From an uncultured Lachnospiraceae bacterium (lineage in GTDB: Bacteria > Bacillota > Clostridia > Lachnospirales > Lachnospiraceae), in assembly GCA_910588285.1 (NCBI GenBank), contig CAJUQB010000043.1, positions 14,404 to 42,416 of the forward strand: a stretch of DNA of 28,013 nt, given 5' to 3'. Positions 7,488-13,892 of the stretch are shown piece after piece. Within the stretch, counting starts at the first letter, position 1, and each line of letters starts with the position of its first letter. The translations under genes and the position numbers were made by a program. Below the pieces are notes generated by a model that had not been told where the DNA came from, searched no databases, and saw only the letters and a program-made list of their open reading frames with translations.

Positions 7488-8317
7488 TGCTCCTTGATAT
7501 ATTTGCGCGTCTTTTTATCCAGCTGCTCCCAGGCCAAAAATAATCTTCTCTTTGCAACGTCAATATAATCAATTTCTTCTCTTTTAAATAATGCGACATT
7601 TTCGTTTTTCTCAATGCCGATAAAATTCCTTCCTTCCATCAACGCAGCAACTAAAAACGATCCGCTTCCAAAGGTATTATCCAATACAACGTCCCCGGGA
7701 TTCGTATAGGTTCGTATCATGTATCTTCCCAATTCGATTGGCTTTTGAGTTGGATGCAGCACCGCCCCTTCACATTCGGCAGTCTTGACATATATGATAT
7801 CTGTGGGATAACGCTCCCCCTCGCTTGCCACATGAACCGGGTCAAAATCACCGTAATTCCCGCACAATTGATTCTTCCTGGTTCCTTTGTCATATGGCTC
7901 CCCCTGTGTCATCTGAGGATGATATGTGGGCTGCTTCTTGTAAAATACACACACATCCTCATGCTTCCGAAGGGGCTGCTTCTTCGCATTCAGAAAATTC
8001 GTTGGCTTTGACTTCTCCCAAACCCACTTGTATTTGTATATATTCGGTTGGCTTAAAATCAGCTTGGCTGTAAAAACACCGTTGGAGGTTAATACGATTG
8101 CCCCATTGGGTTTGATAATTCGATTGTACTGCTTCCACAGTTCATCCAGAGAAATATAGCAATCCCATTCATTTTGTGTCATTCCATAGGGCAGGTCGCA
8201 TAGAATCATATCTACGCTTCCATCCGGTATTTCGTTCATATACTCAAGGCAATCGCCTTCAAAAAGCCGATTGATTACCTGGTCCATATCTGCAGCTGGC
8301 TTATCTACTTTTTCCAT
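7457..8317 (-). CDS. Beta-class DNA methyltransferase (N6-adenine or N4-cytosine)
   Basis: A 286-residue protein. The catalytic motif IV DLPYG (D41-G45) precedes the AdoMet-binding motif I DNTFGSGSF (213-221), with the target-recognition region between. This motif order defines the beta class. HPTQKP at 188-193 is also typical. It methylates an exocyclic amino group of adenine or cytosine in DNA. Being first in the operon with the type IIG-like enzyme, it probably protects the host site, or the second strand if the site is asymmetric. The start has aaggag 7 bases upstream. The gene ends 76 bases before the next ATG because of the junction duplication. DNA methyltransferase activity is secure; adenine versus cytosine and the target are not readable here. 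Confidence 0.88.
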   Translation of the reverse strand: MEKVDKPAADMDQVINRLFEGDCLEYMNEIPDGSVDMILCDLPYGMTQNEWDCYISLDELWKQYNRIIKPNGAIVLTSNGVFTAKLILSQPNIYKYKWVWEKSKPTNFLNAKKQPLRKHEDVCVFYKKQPTYHPQMTQGEPYDKGTRKNQLCGNYGDFDPVHVASEGERYPTDIIYVKTAECEGAVLHPTQKPIELGRYMIRTYTNPGDVVLDNTFGSGSFLVAALMEGRNFIGIEKNENVALFKREEIDYIDVAKRRLFLAWEQLDKKTRKYIKEQNLISEFKER

Positions 8318-8349
8318 AAGATTGCTCCTTAACTTTATTCCTGTAATAT

Positions 8350-8378
8350 ATCATATCACATTTGCCAATCGAACACAA
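8350..8378 (-). promoter_or_regulatory. Predicted promoter of the restriction-modification operon
   Basis: On the minus strand, a -35-like TTGTGT (8373-8378) and a -10-like TATGAT (8350-8355) are spaced by exactly 17 bases. The -10 lies about 33 bases from the start codon. The -35 is inside the SOS-box-like site described separately. Confidence 0.5.
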
Positions 8379-8383
8379 GTTCT
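8370..8383 (+). promoter_or_regulatory. LexA (SOS) box-like site over the -35 region
   Basis: The 14 bases cgaacacaagttct match 12 of 14 positions of the Gram-positive LexA/DinR consensus CGAACRNRYGTTYC, including the full GAAC-N4-GTTC core. The site overlaps the predicted -35 box of the methyltransferase operon, where a repressor would block transcription. It also lies in the spacer shared with the divergent hydrolase gene. One site alone is not proof. Confidence 0.4.
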
Positions 8384-8580
8384 TGTTTTGTTATTTTTAA
8401 TTTAGGCCTGGATGCACGCAACCGCTATTTCCCCACGTGTTATGGATAGATTTTATCGAATTCCAGGGGGAATGTCAATTTTTTTATATAAATGGTCCGA
8501 AATATCTAATGCAGCTGCCGGAAAAATATGATAAAATTTTAATCATGAAATTCCCTATGAAAAATTATAAGGAGGAATGT

Positions 8581-9240
8581 ATGAAACAAATATTATGTTA
8601 TGGTGATTCAAATACCTGGGGGCACAATCCGGACTGTACCTCTCTGGCGGATCTGCGGTATCCCTACGCGGTGCGCTGGACCAGCAGGCTGGAGGCCCTT
8701 TTCGGCGAAGGCTGCCGGGTGCTGGCACAGGGGCTGTGCGGCAGAACCATCTCGTTTGACGATCCGGTGGATGACGGAAAAAACGGGCTGAAATATTATC
8801 CGATCTGTCTGGAAAGCGCCATGCCGGTGGAGCTTGTGATTTTTATGCTGGGCACCAATGATGTGCGGCCCTTGTTCCATGCTCCGGCAGAGGAGATTGC
8901 CCGGGGCATGGAGCGGCTGGGTGTTTTAACAGAGCGCATCAGCCGGGAATGCGGCCAAAAGACTCCGGACATTCTAATTGTGGCTCCGGCTCCTGTGGGA
9001 GAGCAGGTAGAGGAGGGAGAATTTGCAGGCATCTACGACAGGACCTCCGCCGAAAAAAGCAGAAGGCTGCCAGCCCTTTATCAGGCTGCGGCAGACAGGC
9101 ATGGCTGGGGCTTCCTGAATGCCGGAGATGTTGTGGGGGAATTGGGAAGGGATTATGTCCACCTCTCTGCCCTGGGTCATGAGAAGCTGGCAGGAGCCAT
9201 TTTTGAACAGGTCAAAGACCTGACGGGAGCCGCCAAGTGA
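8581..9240 (+). CDS. SGNH/GDSL-family hydrolase (esterase-like)
   Basis: A 219-residue protein starting at the ATG at 8581, preceded by ggagga at 8571-8576. The reading frame extends upstream to 8437 but without a ribosome binding site and in AT-rich non-coding-like DNA. Family blocks are visible: the nucleophile block GDSN at the N-terminus (ILCYGDSNTWG), GTND in the middle (LGTNDVRP), and the C-terminal catalytic D-x2-H equivalent in DYVHLSALGH. There is no signal peptide, so it is probably cytoplasmic. Relatives are esterases, acetylesterases and arylesterases; the substrate is unknown. The DNA is clearly GC-richer than its neighbours, so it may be resident or of different origin. Confidence 0.88.
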   Translation: MKQILCYGDSNTWGHNPDCTSLADLRYPYAVRWTSRLEALFGEGCRVLAQGLCGRTISFDDPVDDGKNGLKYYPICLESAMPVELVIFMLGTNDVRPLFHAPAEEIARGMERLGVLTERISRECGQKTPDILIVAPAPVGEQVEEGEFAGIYDRTSAEKSRRLPALYQAAADRHGWGFLNAGDVVGELGRDYVHLSALGHEKLAGAIFEQVKDLTGAAK

Positions 9241-9257
9241 CTGCTTGCAGTCACTTG
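9234..9257. terminator. Perfect 24-base hairpin between convergent genes
   Basis: Eleven-base arms caagtgactgc and gcagtcacttg with a two-base loop. The stop codons of both convergent genes (TGA at 9238-9240 on plus, TGA at 9253-9251 on minus) lie inside the arms, each as AAG TGA. There is no T tract on either side, so it would be an imperfect bidirectional terminator or an RNA-stabilising hairpin. Confidence 0.55.
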
Positions 9258-11017
9258 AAGTCTCTCCAGCCAAACCTCCTCATTTCCTCCCGAAATGCAC
9301 TCCTTCGCGGATACACATTCTTGTACGATGTCATCAGACTTTGTTTTGCGCCCAGCTCTCCCATGGATTCCCGTACCTCGCCCAAGGCGGCAATATACGC
9401 TGCACATTCCCCATAATAATTTCTGCGGTTTGCATTCATAATTCCTTCTGTCCGCTTTTCCATCAGTTCTGTGATTCTTTTTCCTGCACGGTTTCTAATA
9501 TCAGCTTCCATTTGCACCATGGACTTCCATTTTACAAACAATTGGCAAAACAGATCCTTTTCGCTCATTTCCTCAAGCCCGCAGATGCCCTTTTGATATT
9601 CCTCTGCTGAAAATCCCATTGCACGTCTGGCAATCTCCGCCATAGCGCTGATTCCCTTCCCATTCCATTGCCCTTCATACAGATAGAGCAGATACAATGC
9701 CATTCCCTGCTTCATAAAAGTTCCCGTCCAGCCTAATGCTTCTGATTTGTTCAATCCTTTGTCCAGTACATCCGCAAACTGCCCGTCTAAAAACCTGAGC
9801 AATAAAACCGTATTGCTGTCCAGCCTGTTTTCTTCTCTTTCAGAGTGTGAAGAGCTTCCTTCAAGCATACCAAAGGAACCGCCGCTTTTATGTACAGGTG
9901 CCTGCATAAAGATCTCTCGAAGCTCTTCCCTTTTCGCTTCGCCTTCCCAGCCGTTTAACAGCGCCCGAAGATAATTCAGGGCAGATATGTCAGATTCATA
10001 TGCGATAAAATAGCACTTTTCCAACAAAGACCTTTCTCCGCCTGCCGCAATCACATACTCTGCCGTCTTCAATGCTGCCCTGCTGCGCATGGTATAGTTC
10101 TTTGGTATTTCCTTCATTGCTTTGATTCCTATGGATACCATCTCATCCACAGTTACATCTTTACCATTTTCCAATATATTCAAATATAACCCCGGATGGA
10201 CTGCCGCAAATTTTTCTGCATACTGTTCTTCCAACGAAACATCATTTAACAAGCTGACTGCTTCCAAAATAAGACGATCCGCATCATGCCCTGTCTTATC
10301 GCCAAGATACGTGATCCAGTGCGGCAGAAAATCTGCAAGGTCAGGTATTTGTTCATCACCGTGCTGCATAATTGCTTCTAATGTGACCGCGTCCTCGTTT
10401 CCATGAACAATCATTCTATATAATGTCTCCGGGCGCTGAGCAGCGGGTACCGTATGATATGCACAGTACACTGCATCAAGGATCACCTGTTTCAGGTTGC
10501 AGCTCAAAAGCTCGTGCTTCACCAGATCCCTAATTGAAAATTCTTCAACATCAAACTCAGTACCGCATAGAATTTCCATTTCAAATATTTGATCTCCAAT
10601 TTCAAAGCCTTCTTCATACCTCTGCCTGTCCATACAGATATGCACAAAGTCACAGGCCTCCTGAAGGATATCCGAAATGCCGCTGTCATCCTCATAATAA
10701 AATTCTTCGCCGCTGTCATCATACCAGTCGTCATACTCTTGGTTCATTATTTCGGTAATCATCATTTCCTCTGAATCAATGCTCTTTAAACTATCTCTGA
10801 TCTGACGATACCTTTCATCAAAATCACGATCCTTATCTTCATTTTTGCCGGATGCCTTGCCCGCTCCATTCCCGGCAGATTTCAACATTTCCAGAAAGTT
10901 CTCCCTGTGATGCTCCGGCAAAACCCTCCCGATCTCATGGACAAACGCAATGAGCTGCTCTGTTGCATACTCCGCCGTAAGGGCATCTATCTGTTTTAAA
11001 AAATTTGTCAGGTTCAT
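9251..11017 (-). CDS. Uncharacterised 588-residue acidic helical protein
   Basis: I do not recognise the family. The protein looks soluble and almost wholly helical, with repeated hydrophobic patterns of the type found in TPR/HEAT-like solenoids. A highly acidic tract (residues about 94-112, with DDWYDDSGEEFYYEDD) separates a helical N-terminus with a glycine/lysine-rich linker (48-62) from the rest. No catalytic motif, membrane segment or signal peptide is visible. The start ATG has ggaggt 5 bases upstream, within a set of tandem 13-base repeats. It lies downstream of the YdbC-like gene in the same direction, with a 105-base gap. Confidence 0.7.
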   Translation of the reverse strand: MNLTNFLKQIDALTAEYATEQLIAFVHEIGRVLPEHHRENFLEMLKSAGNGAGKASGKNEDKDRDFDERYRQIRDSLKSIDSEEMMITEIMNQEYDDWYDDSGEEFYYEDDSGISDILQEACDFVHICMDRQRYEEGFEIGDQIFEMEILCGTEFDVEEFSIRDLVKHELLSCNLKQVILDAVYCAYHTVPAAQRPETLYRMIVHGNEDAVTLEAIMQHGDEQIPDLADFLPHWITYLGDKTGHDADRLILEAVSLLNDVSLEEQYAEKFAAVHPGLYLNILENGKDVTVDEMVSIGIKAMKEIPKNYTMRSRAALKTAEYVIAAGGERSLLEKCYFIAYESDISALNYLRALLNGWEGEAKREELREIFMQAPVHKSGGSFGMLEGSSSHSEREENRLDSNTVLLLRFLDGQFADVLDKGLNKSEALGWTGTFMKQGMALYLLYLYEGQWNGKGISAMAEIARRAMGFSAEEYQKGICGLEEMSEKDLFCQLFVKWKSMVQMEADIRNRAGKRITELMEKRTEGIMNANRRNYYGECAAYIAALGEVRESMGELGAKQSLMTSYKNVYPRRSAFREEMRRFGWRDFK

Positions 11018-11019
11018 AC

Positions 11020-11071
11020 CAGACCTCCATTTCAGACCTCTATTTCAGACCTCTATTTCAGACCTTCATTT
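11020..11071. repeat. Four 13-bp tandem repeats containing the ribosome binding site
   Basis: Units begin at 11020, 11033, 11046 and 11059: cagacctccattt, cagacctctattt, cagacctctattt, cagaccttcattt. On the minus strand each unit reads as a purine-rich aaat-(a/g)-gaggtctg, so the repeat multiplies a Shine-Dalgarno-like sequence just upstream of the 588-residue protein. The copy nearest the ATG, with GGAGG, is the best ribosome binding site. Confidence 0.85.
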
Positions 11072-11122
11072 TCAAAAAGCTGTTTTGCGCAGCGCGTGTG
11101 ACTGCCTGCAGCAGAGTTTTGG

Positions 11123-11344
11123 TTATTCTACTATTTTCGCTAAGATTTTATATAATGCCTGCGCCTCCTCTGCTGTTAAGGTAATCCCCTTCCCCATCTT
11201 TTCATGGTTCGGCGCCCAATCTCTTATATCATATTTTGCTGCCGCTCCATTCCATGAAATGAGGTTTACTTCTTTTGTCCAACCTTTTGCACTTTCGGAA
11301 AGCGTTCCTAATTCTTCCTGGATTTCAAATTTTATTTCAGACAT
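11123..11344 (-). CDS. YdbC-like PC4 (p15) domain DNA-binding protein
   Basis: A 73-residue protein whose composition and order (FEIQEELGTLSES, then GWTKEVNLISWNG, then KYDIRDWAPNHEKMGKGITLT) match the short PC4/YdbC family of Firmicutes, whose members bind single-stranded DNA. The start at 11344 is chosen because aggagg lies 8 bases upstream and the family begins there; the frame extends upstream to 11407 without a ribosome binding site. It has its own well-formed promoter. It may be cotranscribed with the 588-residue gene. Confidence 0.85.
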   Translation of the reverse strand: MSEIKFEIQEELGTLSESAKGWTKEVNLISWNGAAAKYDIRDWAPNHEKMGKGITLTAEEAQALYKILAKIVE

Positions 11345-11378
11345 CCCATTGTCCTCCTGTATTCTTATGTTATTATAA

Positions 11379-11407
11379 ATCATAGCATTATTTTCCCATA
11401 TATTCAA
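11379..11407 (-). promoter_or_regulatory. Predicted sigma-A promoter of the ydbC-like gene
   Basis: On the minus strand, TTGAAT (11402-11407) and TATGAT (11379-11384) are spaced by exactly 17 bases, about 35 bases from the ATG. Both boxes are close to consensus. Confidence 0.6.
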
Positions 11408-11422
11408 TTTGAATATTCAAAT
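11407..11422. promoter_or_regulatory. Perfect 16-base palindrome at the ydbC -35 region
   Basis: atttgaatattcaaat is its own reverse complement. It abuts and overlaps by one base the -35 box of the ydbC-like promoter, where a dimeric regulator could bind. No regulator can be named from the sequence. Confidence 0.4.
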
Positions 11423-11478
11423 ACTATAATTTAAAAATCAAATATTTGTCTATTTCTTTGTCTCAATCAAAAGATTTC

Positions 11479-11630
11479 ATGCTACCCTGAAATTGGATGA
11501 GGAGACCGTTACTTTTTCAGTGAAAGATTATCGGAACCAAGGACGCTGGAAAGAGCTGACCCTTTCAGGCGTTGCGTTTATCCGGCGCTTTTTAATGTAT
11601 GTGTTGTCAAAACGTTTTGTCAAGATGTTC
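11479..11630 (+). pseudogene. IS91-family transposase fragment
   Basis: The plus-strand translation (with VTFSVKDYRNQGRWKELTLS, then GVAFIRRFLMYVLSKRFVK) matches a conserved internal part of the Y2 transposases of the IS91/IS801 group, where V-T-F-x-x-K-D-Y-R and F-I-R-R-F-L-x-H-V-L-P-K-G-F-V are characteristic. Both the N-terminal catalytic region and the C-terminus are missing, and after about 11630 the frame loses similarity. It sits in a 450-base gap (11408-11857) with no intact gene. It marks past insertion and decay. Confidence 0.7.
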
Positions 11631-11712
11631 CGACAAACATACCCAGTCTATCATATTTTGCCCTTCCTTATCCGTTTCGTAAAAGTCTATATCTTATCTG
11701 GAAAAAACAAAG

Positions 11713-11778
11713 GACTTTGGCCTGCTTACCGGAGGGCCGGGACGCGGCAAGATCACAGCTTTACTGGTTAGACTATAA
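11713..11778 (+). pseudogene. Possible helicase/ATPase P-loop remnant
   Basis: In the frame starting at 11713 the translation is DFGLLTGGPGRGKITALLV followed shortly by a stop. LTGGPGxGK is the typical Walker A of RecD-like helicases, but the residue after the lysine is isoleucine instead of threonine, and nothing else of the protein is visible. It is a weak call, made only because it lies next to a transposase remnant. Confidence 0.2.
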
Positions 11779-11857
11779 GTAGAAAGATAAAACGACAAAA
11801 GATTCACCATATCAAACCCAAAAATACTCTAACACATATAGTTATTATCAACCAATA

Positions 11858-12397
11858 TCATAAATACGGCTTTATTATTTCGAAATTATCCTCCACATCT
11901 ACGCTGCCATCTAATATGATCTGTTTACATTTCAATAATTTTTGCCATTCATCATGTTTTGCTTTACTACGCATAGTAATATCACCACAGTCATAGGCTG
12001 CAACCCATGCTAGAAACTCCTGATGATTATCATACATATCTCCACCAGCTTCTATACGAGAGCCAAAATGTTCGTATTCTCTTCTTTTTAAGCGTTTTAT
12101 TCGTATATCAGTAGCTGTATTAAGTCGAATGACAAATGTAAACAAATGAATTAGCTCATCTCCCCAATCAACAAGAGATCCAGATATTATCACTTTGTCA
12201 GACTTTGCAATGTCTTTTTTCATTAACTCCAGTCGTTCAGAAACATTTCTTTTTTCTCTATACGGTGGATTGGTTGGTTTCCAAAAATAATCATCGGTAT
12301 CCATAAAAGCATAATTAAGTTTTTCACTAATGTACTTTGCCAGTGTAGTAGTTCCGGAACCCGAAGCACCATAAATATGTATGATTTTATTGGCCAT
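11858..12397 (-). CDS. P-loop nucleotide kinase-like ATPase with altered Walker A
   Basis: A 179-residue protein resembling small adenylate/shikimate-kinase-like P-loop proteins. The N-terminal loop reads GASGSGTTT where a canonical kinase has GxxxxGK(S/T), so the lysine is replaced by threonine. I recall this variant as typical of a Firmicute subfamily annotated as AAA-family ATPase, so the gene is probably intact. A DTDDYFW segment follows, as in kinases with a substrate-binding aspartate, and a lid-like arginine-rich region (RIKRLKRREYEHFGSR) is near 105-120. The substrate is unknown. The start has ggagg 8 bases upstream. It lies 18 bases after a broken acetyltransferase in the same direction. 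Confidence 0.75.
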   Translation of the reverse strand: MANKIIHIYGASGSGTTTLAKYISEKLNYAFMDTDDYFWKPTNPPYREKRNVSERLELMKKDIAKSDKVIISGSLVDWGDELIHLFTFVIRLNTATDIRIKRLKRREYEHFGSRIEAGGDMYDNHQEFLAWVAAYDCGDITMRSKAKHDEWQKLLKCKQIILDGSVDVEDNFEIIKPYL

Positions 12398-12415
12398 ATA
12401 CTATCCTCCAAAAGC

Positions 12416-12694
12416 TTAACGCTCTATAAATACAATGCTTTCATTATCATCTCTCTTTCGTATAGCTAAGTATGTATGCGAAGGAACGGTTGTTCCCAAA
12501 TCTCCACATGTTTCTTCACCTTTTCTAAGTTCATATATTTTTATCCATTCTTCAGAAGGCTTACTTACATCAAGCGATAAGCAACCTGCAAATTGGTCTT
12601 AATTTTCTGCATCACATTCCAAAATTTCTTGACAAAATTTCCAAATTTCATCTGCATACATCTTTTGAGACTCGATTAATGAAATTTGCTCCAT
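12416..12694 (-). pseudogene. Broken, truncated GNAT-type acetyltransferase
   Basis: From the ATG at 12694 the frame reads 31 codons, meets an in-frame TAA at 12601-12599, then stays open for 60 codons to the stop at 12416. The translation (FAGCLSLD, then EEWIKIYELRKGEETCG, then VPSHTYLAIRKRDDNESIV) resembles the N-terminal half of a Firmicute GNAT acetyltransferase, in which the segment from the conserved F-x-G-C to L-A-I-R-x-x-D precedes the acetyl-CoA-binding core. That core is absent, so the gene is doubly dead: internal stop and 3' truncation. An internal sequencing error could remove the stop, but not the truncation. Confidence 0.65.
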
Positions 12695-12718
12695 ATCTTA
12701 TAGCTCCATAAATTTTAA

Positions 12719-12997
12719 TGGTGTTAGTCAATAAATGTATTGGTATCCTGTAAACAGCCTGCATTCCTACATCAAGGAGACCTATAACCATTACCGCGGG
12801 GTAGCCACTAAATATATCAACCGCTATAATGCGTTGTTTTCCCTTGCATTCCGATGCTCCAGTAACTTGAAGGAACAGTTATTTTCATCTCTGTGTTTAG
12901 TTGGATGCAACAACTACTGGCACAGTGTAAATGATGTCCGTAATTATAACTTGGTGACATTATGAAGTGATACCAATACATTTATTGACTAACACCA
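12719..12997. mobile_element. Deletion-derived miniature IS1595-like element
   Basis: A 279-base element bounded by perfect 29-base inverted repeats (12719-12747 and 12969-12997; outermost bases t-ggtgttagtc). Between them an open frame (12735-12965, plus strand) encodes what looks like the last about 70 residues of an IS1595/DDE-type transposase, with the H-S-x-I-K-x8-R-G-V-A-T-K-Y-I-x-x-Y tail typical of the family. The catalytic part is lost, so it could move only with help from a full-length relative. I could not find a clean 8-base target duplication; the flanks are AT-rich. Confidence 0.75.
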
Positions 12998-13256
12998 ATT
13001 TCTTAATTTCTTGCAAATATACCGTATTATTCTCCAATGCTTCCTTAGAATAATTTCTTCCATCAATCACTTTATTTGAATAGTACTTGTACAGCTTTGA
13101 CGGCATACTTCCATGTCTTCTAAGTCCAAACTCCTCCCATGTCATCTTATCCAGTTCTTCATATGTATATCTTCCTCCGCATACATAATAATATGGATCC
13201 GTCTTCTCAAGTTCAGGTTTACGAAATCCTTCTTGTAAGAAATTTGTTTCTTTCAC
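12960..13256 (-). pseudogene. DUF2971-like protein, 3' end replaced by the miniature element
   Basis: The frame starts at GTG (13256) with ggagg 4 bases upstream. Its residues 55-80 (KLYKYYSN, then EALENNTVYL) match the conserved beginning of DUF2971 proteins, which normally continue with a serine/proline and F-N-D-P-F-D. Here the reading frame runs straight into the terminal inverted repeat of the element at 12997 and ends after a foreign LVLVNKCIGITS tail. The conserved FNDP core is gone, so I treat it as inactivated. The ykgJ-like gene lies 26 bases upstream and probably shares the transcript. Confidence 0.6.
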
Positions 13257-13282
13257 ATTGCCTCCAATCTGCCATTACAATC

Positions 13283-13792
13283 TCATCTACGCAATCTAAA
13301 TCTATATTCTTCCTTTAATCTCTCAAAAATCTCAAAAGCTACCGGACAAATCTCTATCACATCTAATACACTAAGCAAACTTGACAATCTCTCCGGCTGG
13401 TCAGTATATGGATATTTTTTGCAGCTATCAGGTTTACAATCGCCCAATTTACAGTTGCCATTTTCCTGTAAAAAATCACATGGTTTATGCTTGGTCTGAT
13501 AGTTCATGCCATATTCTTCTTTTTCCAAGTAAATATCAATAAACTGTTCGGGTGTTATTCCCAAGTATTGTGCATCACTGTCAATATCTTCTGCTGGAAT
13601 ACTTCCTTTATACATCTTGCAGCAGTTTCTGCATTTGCTGCAATCATAGTCTGCAAAAAGTTCTTTATGTAATCGTAAGAATTGACTGTCTAACTCGTCC
13701 TCATCTGCATGGCATTTCAGGAAAGTACGGAACTTAAAGTTTTCGTTTTCTTTTTTCTTGGCTTCTGCTCTTACTTTGTCTGGTTGTATCAT
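13283..13792 (-). CDS. YkgJ-like cysteine-cluster protein, copy B
   Basis: A 169-residue paralogue of the protein at 1874-2422. It keeps the CSKCRNCCKMY core and the later cysteines (PCDFL, C-K-L-G-D-C, C-K-K-Y-P-Y), while the rest differs at many positions and the basic C-terminal extension is absent. It probably binds zinc or iron; no reaction is known. The start has a weak aaagga about 9 bases upstream. It lies 100 bases downstream of the cysteine desulfurase on the same strand with no clear terminator between them, so it could be at the end of the BREX transcript. A link to iron-sulfur or sulfur chemistry is only a possibility. Confidence 0.85.
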   Translation of the reverse strand: MIQPDKVRAEAKKKENENFKFRTFLKCHADEDELDSQFLRLHKELFADYDCSKCRNCCKMYKGSIPAEDIDSDAQYLGITPEQFIDIYLEKEEYGMNYQTKHKPCDFLQENGNCKLGDCKPDSCKKYPYTDQPERLSSLLSVLDVIEICPVAFEIFERLKEEYRFRLRR

Positions 13793-13892
13793 TTATTTCT
13801 TCCTTTCAAAATTACAATCGAATTTACTCTGTCATCTTCCTGTCCATGCACATCTCAAACAGAACAATTCTAAAACAGTATATTTTTGAGTA

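Noticed and set aside
11020..11071. CRISPR-like repeats
   Set aside because: The 13-base units are directly adjacent with no spacers, as are the 11-base units at 65-97; neither is a CRISPR array.
12709..13004. Target-site duplication of the miniature element
   Set aside because: The 8 bases on either side (attttaat or aattttaa versus aatttctt or atttctta) do not match; both are simply AT-rich.
13793..13892. A terminator after the cysteine desulfurase
   Set aside because: Only a loose ctcaaa/tttgag pairing with a long loop is visible, without a T tract, so I do not call it.
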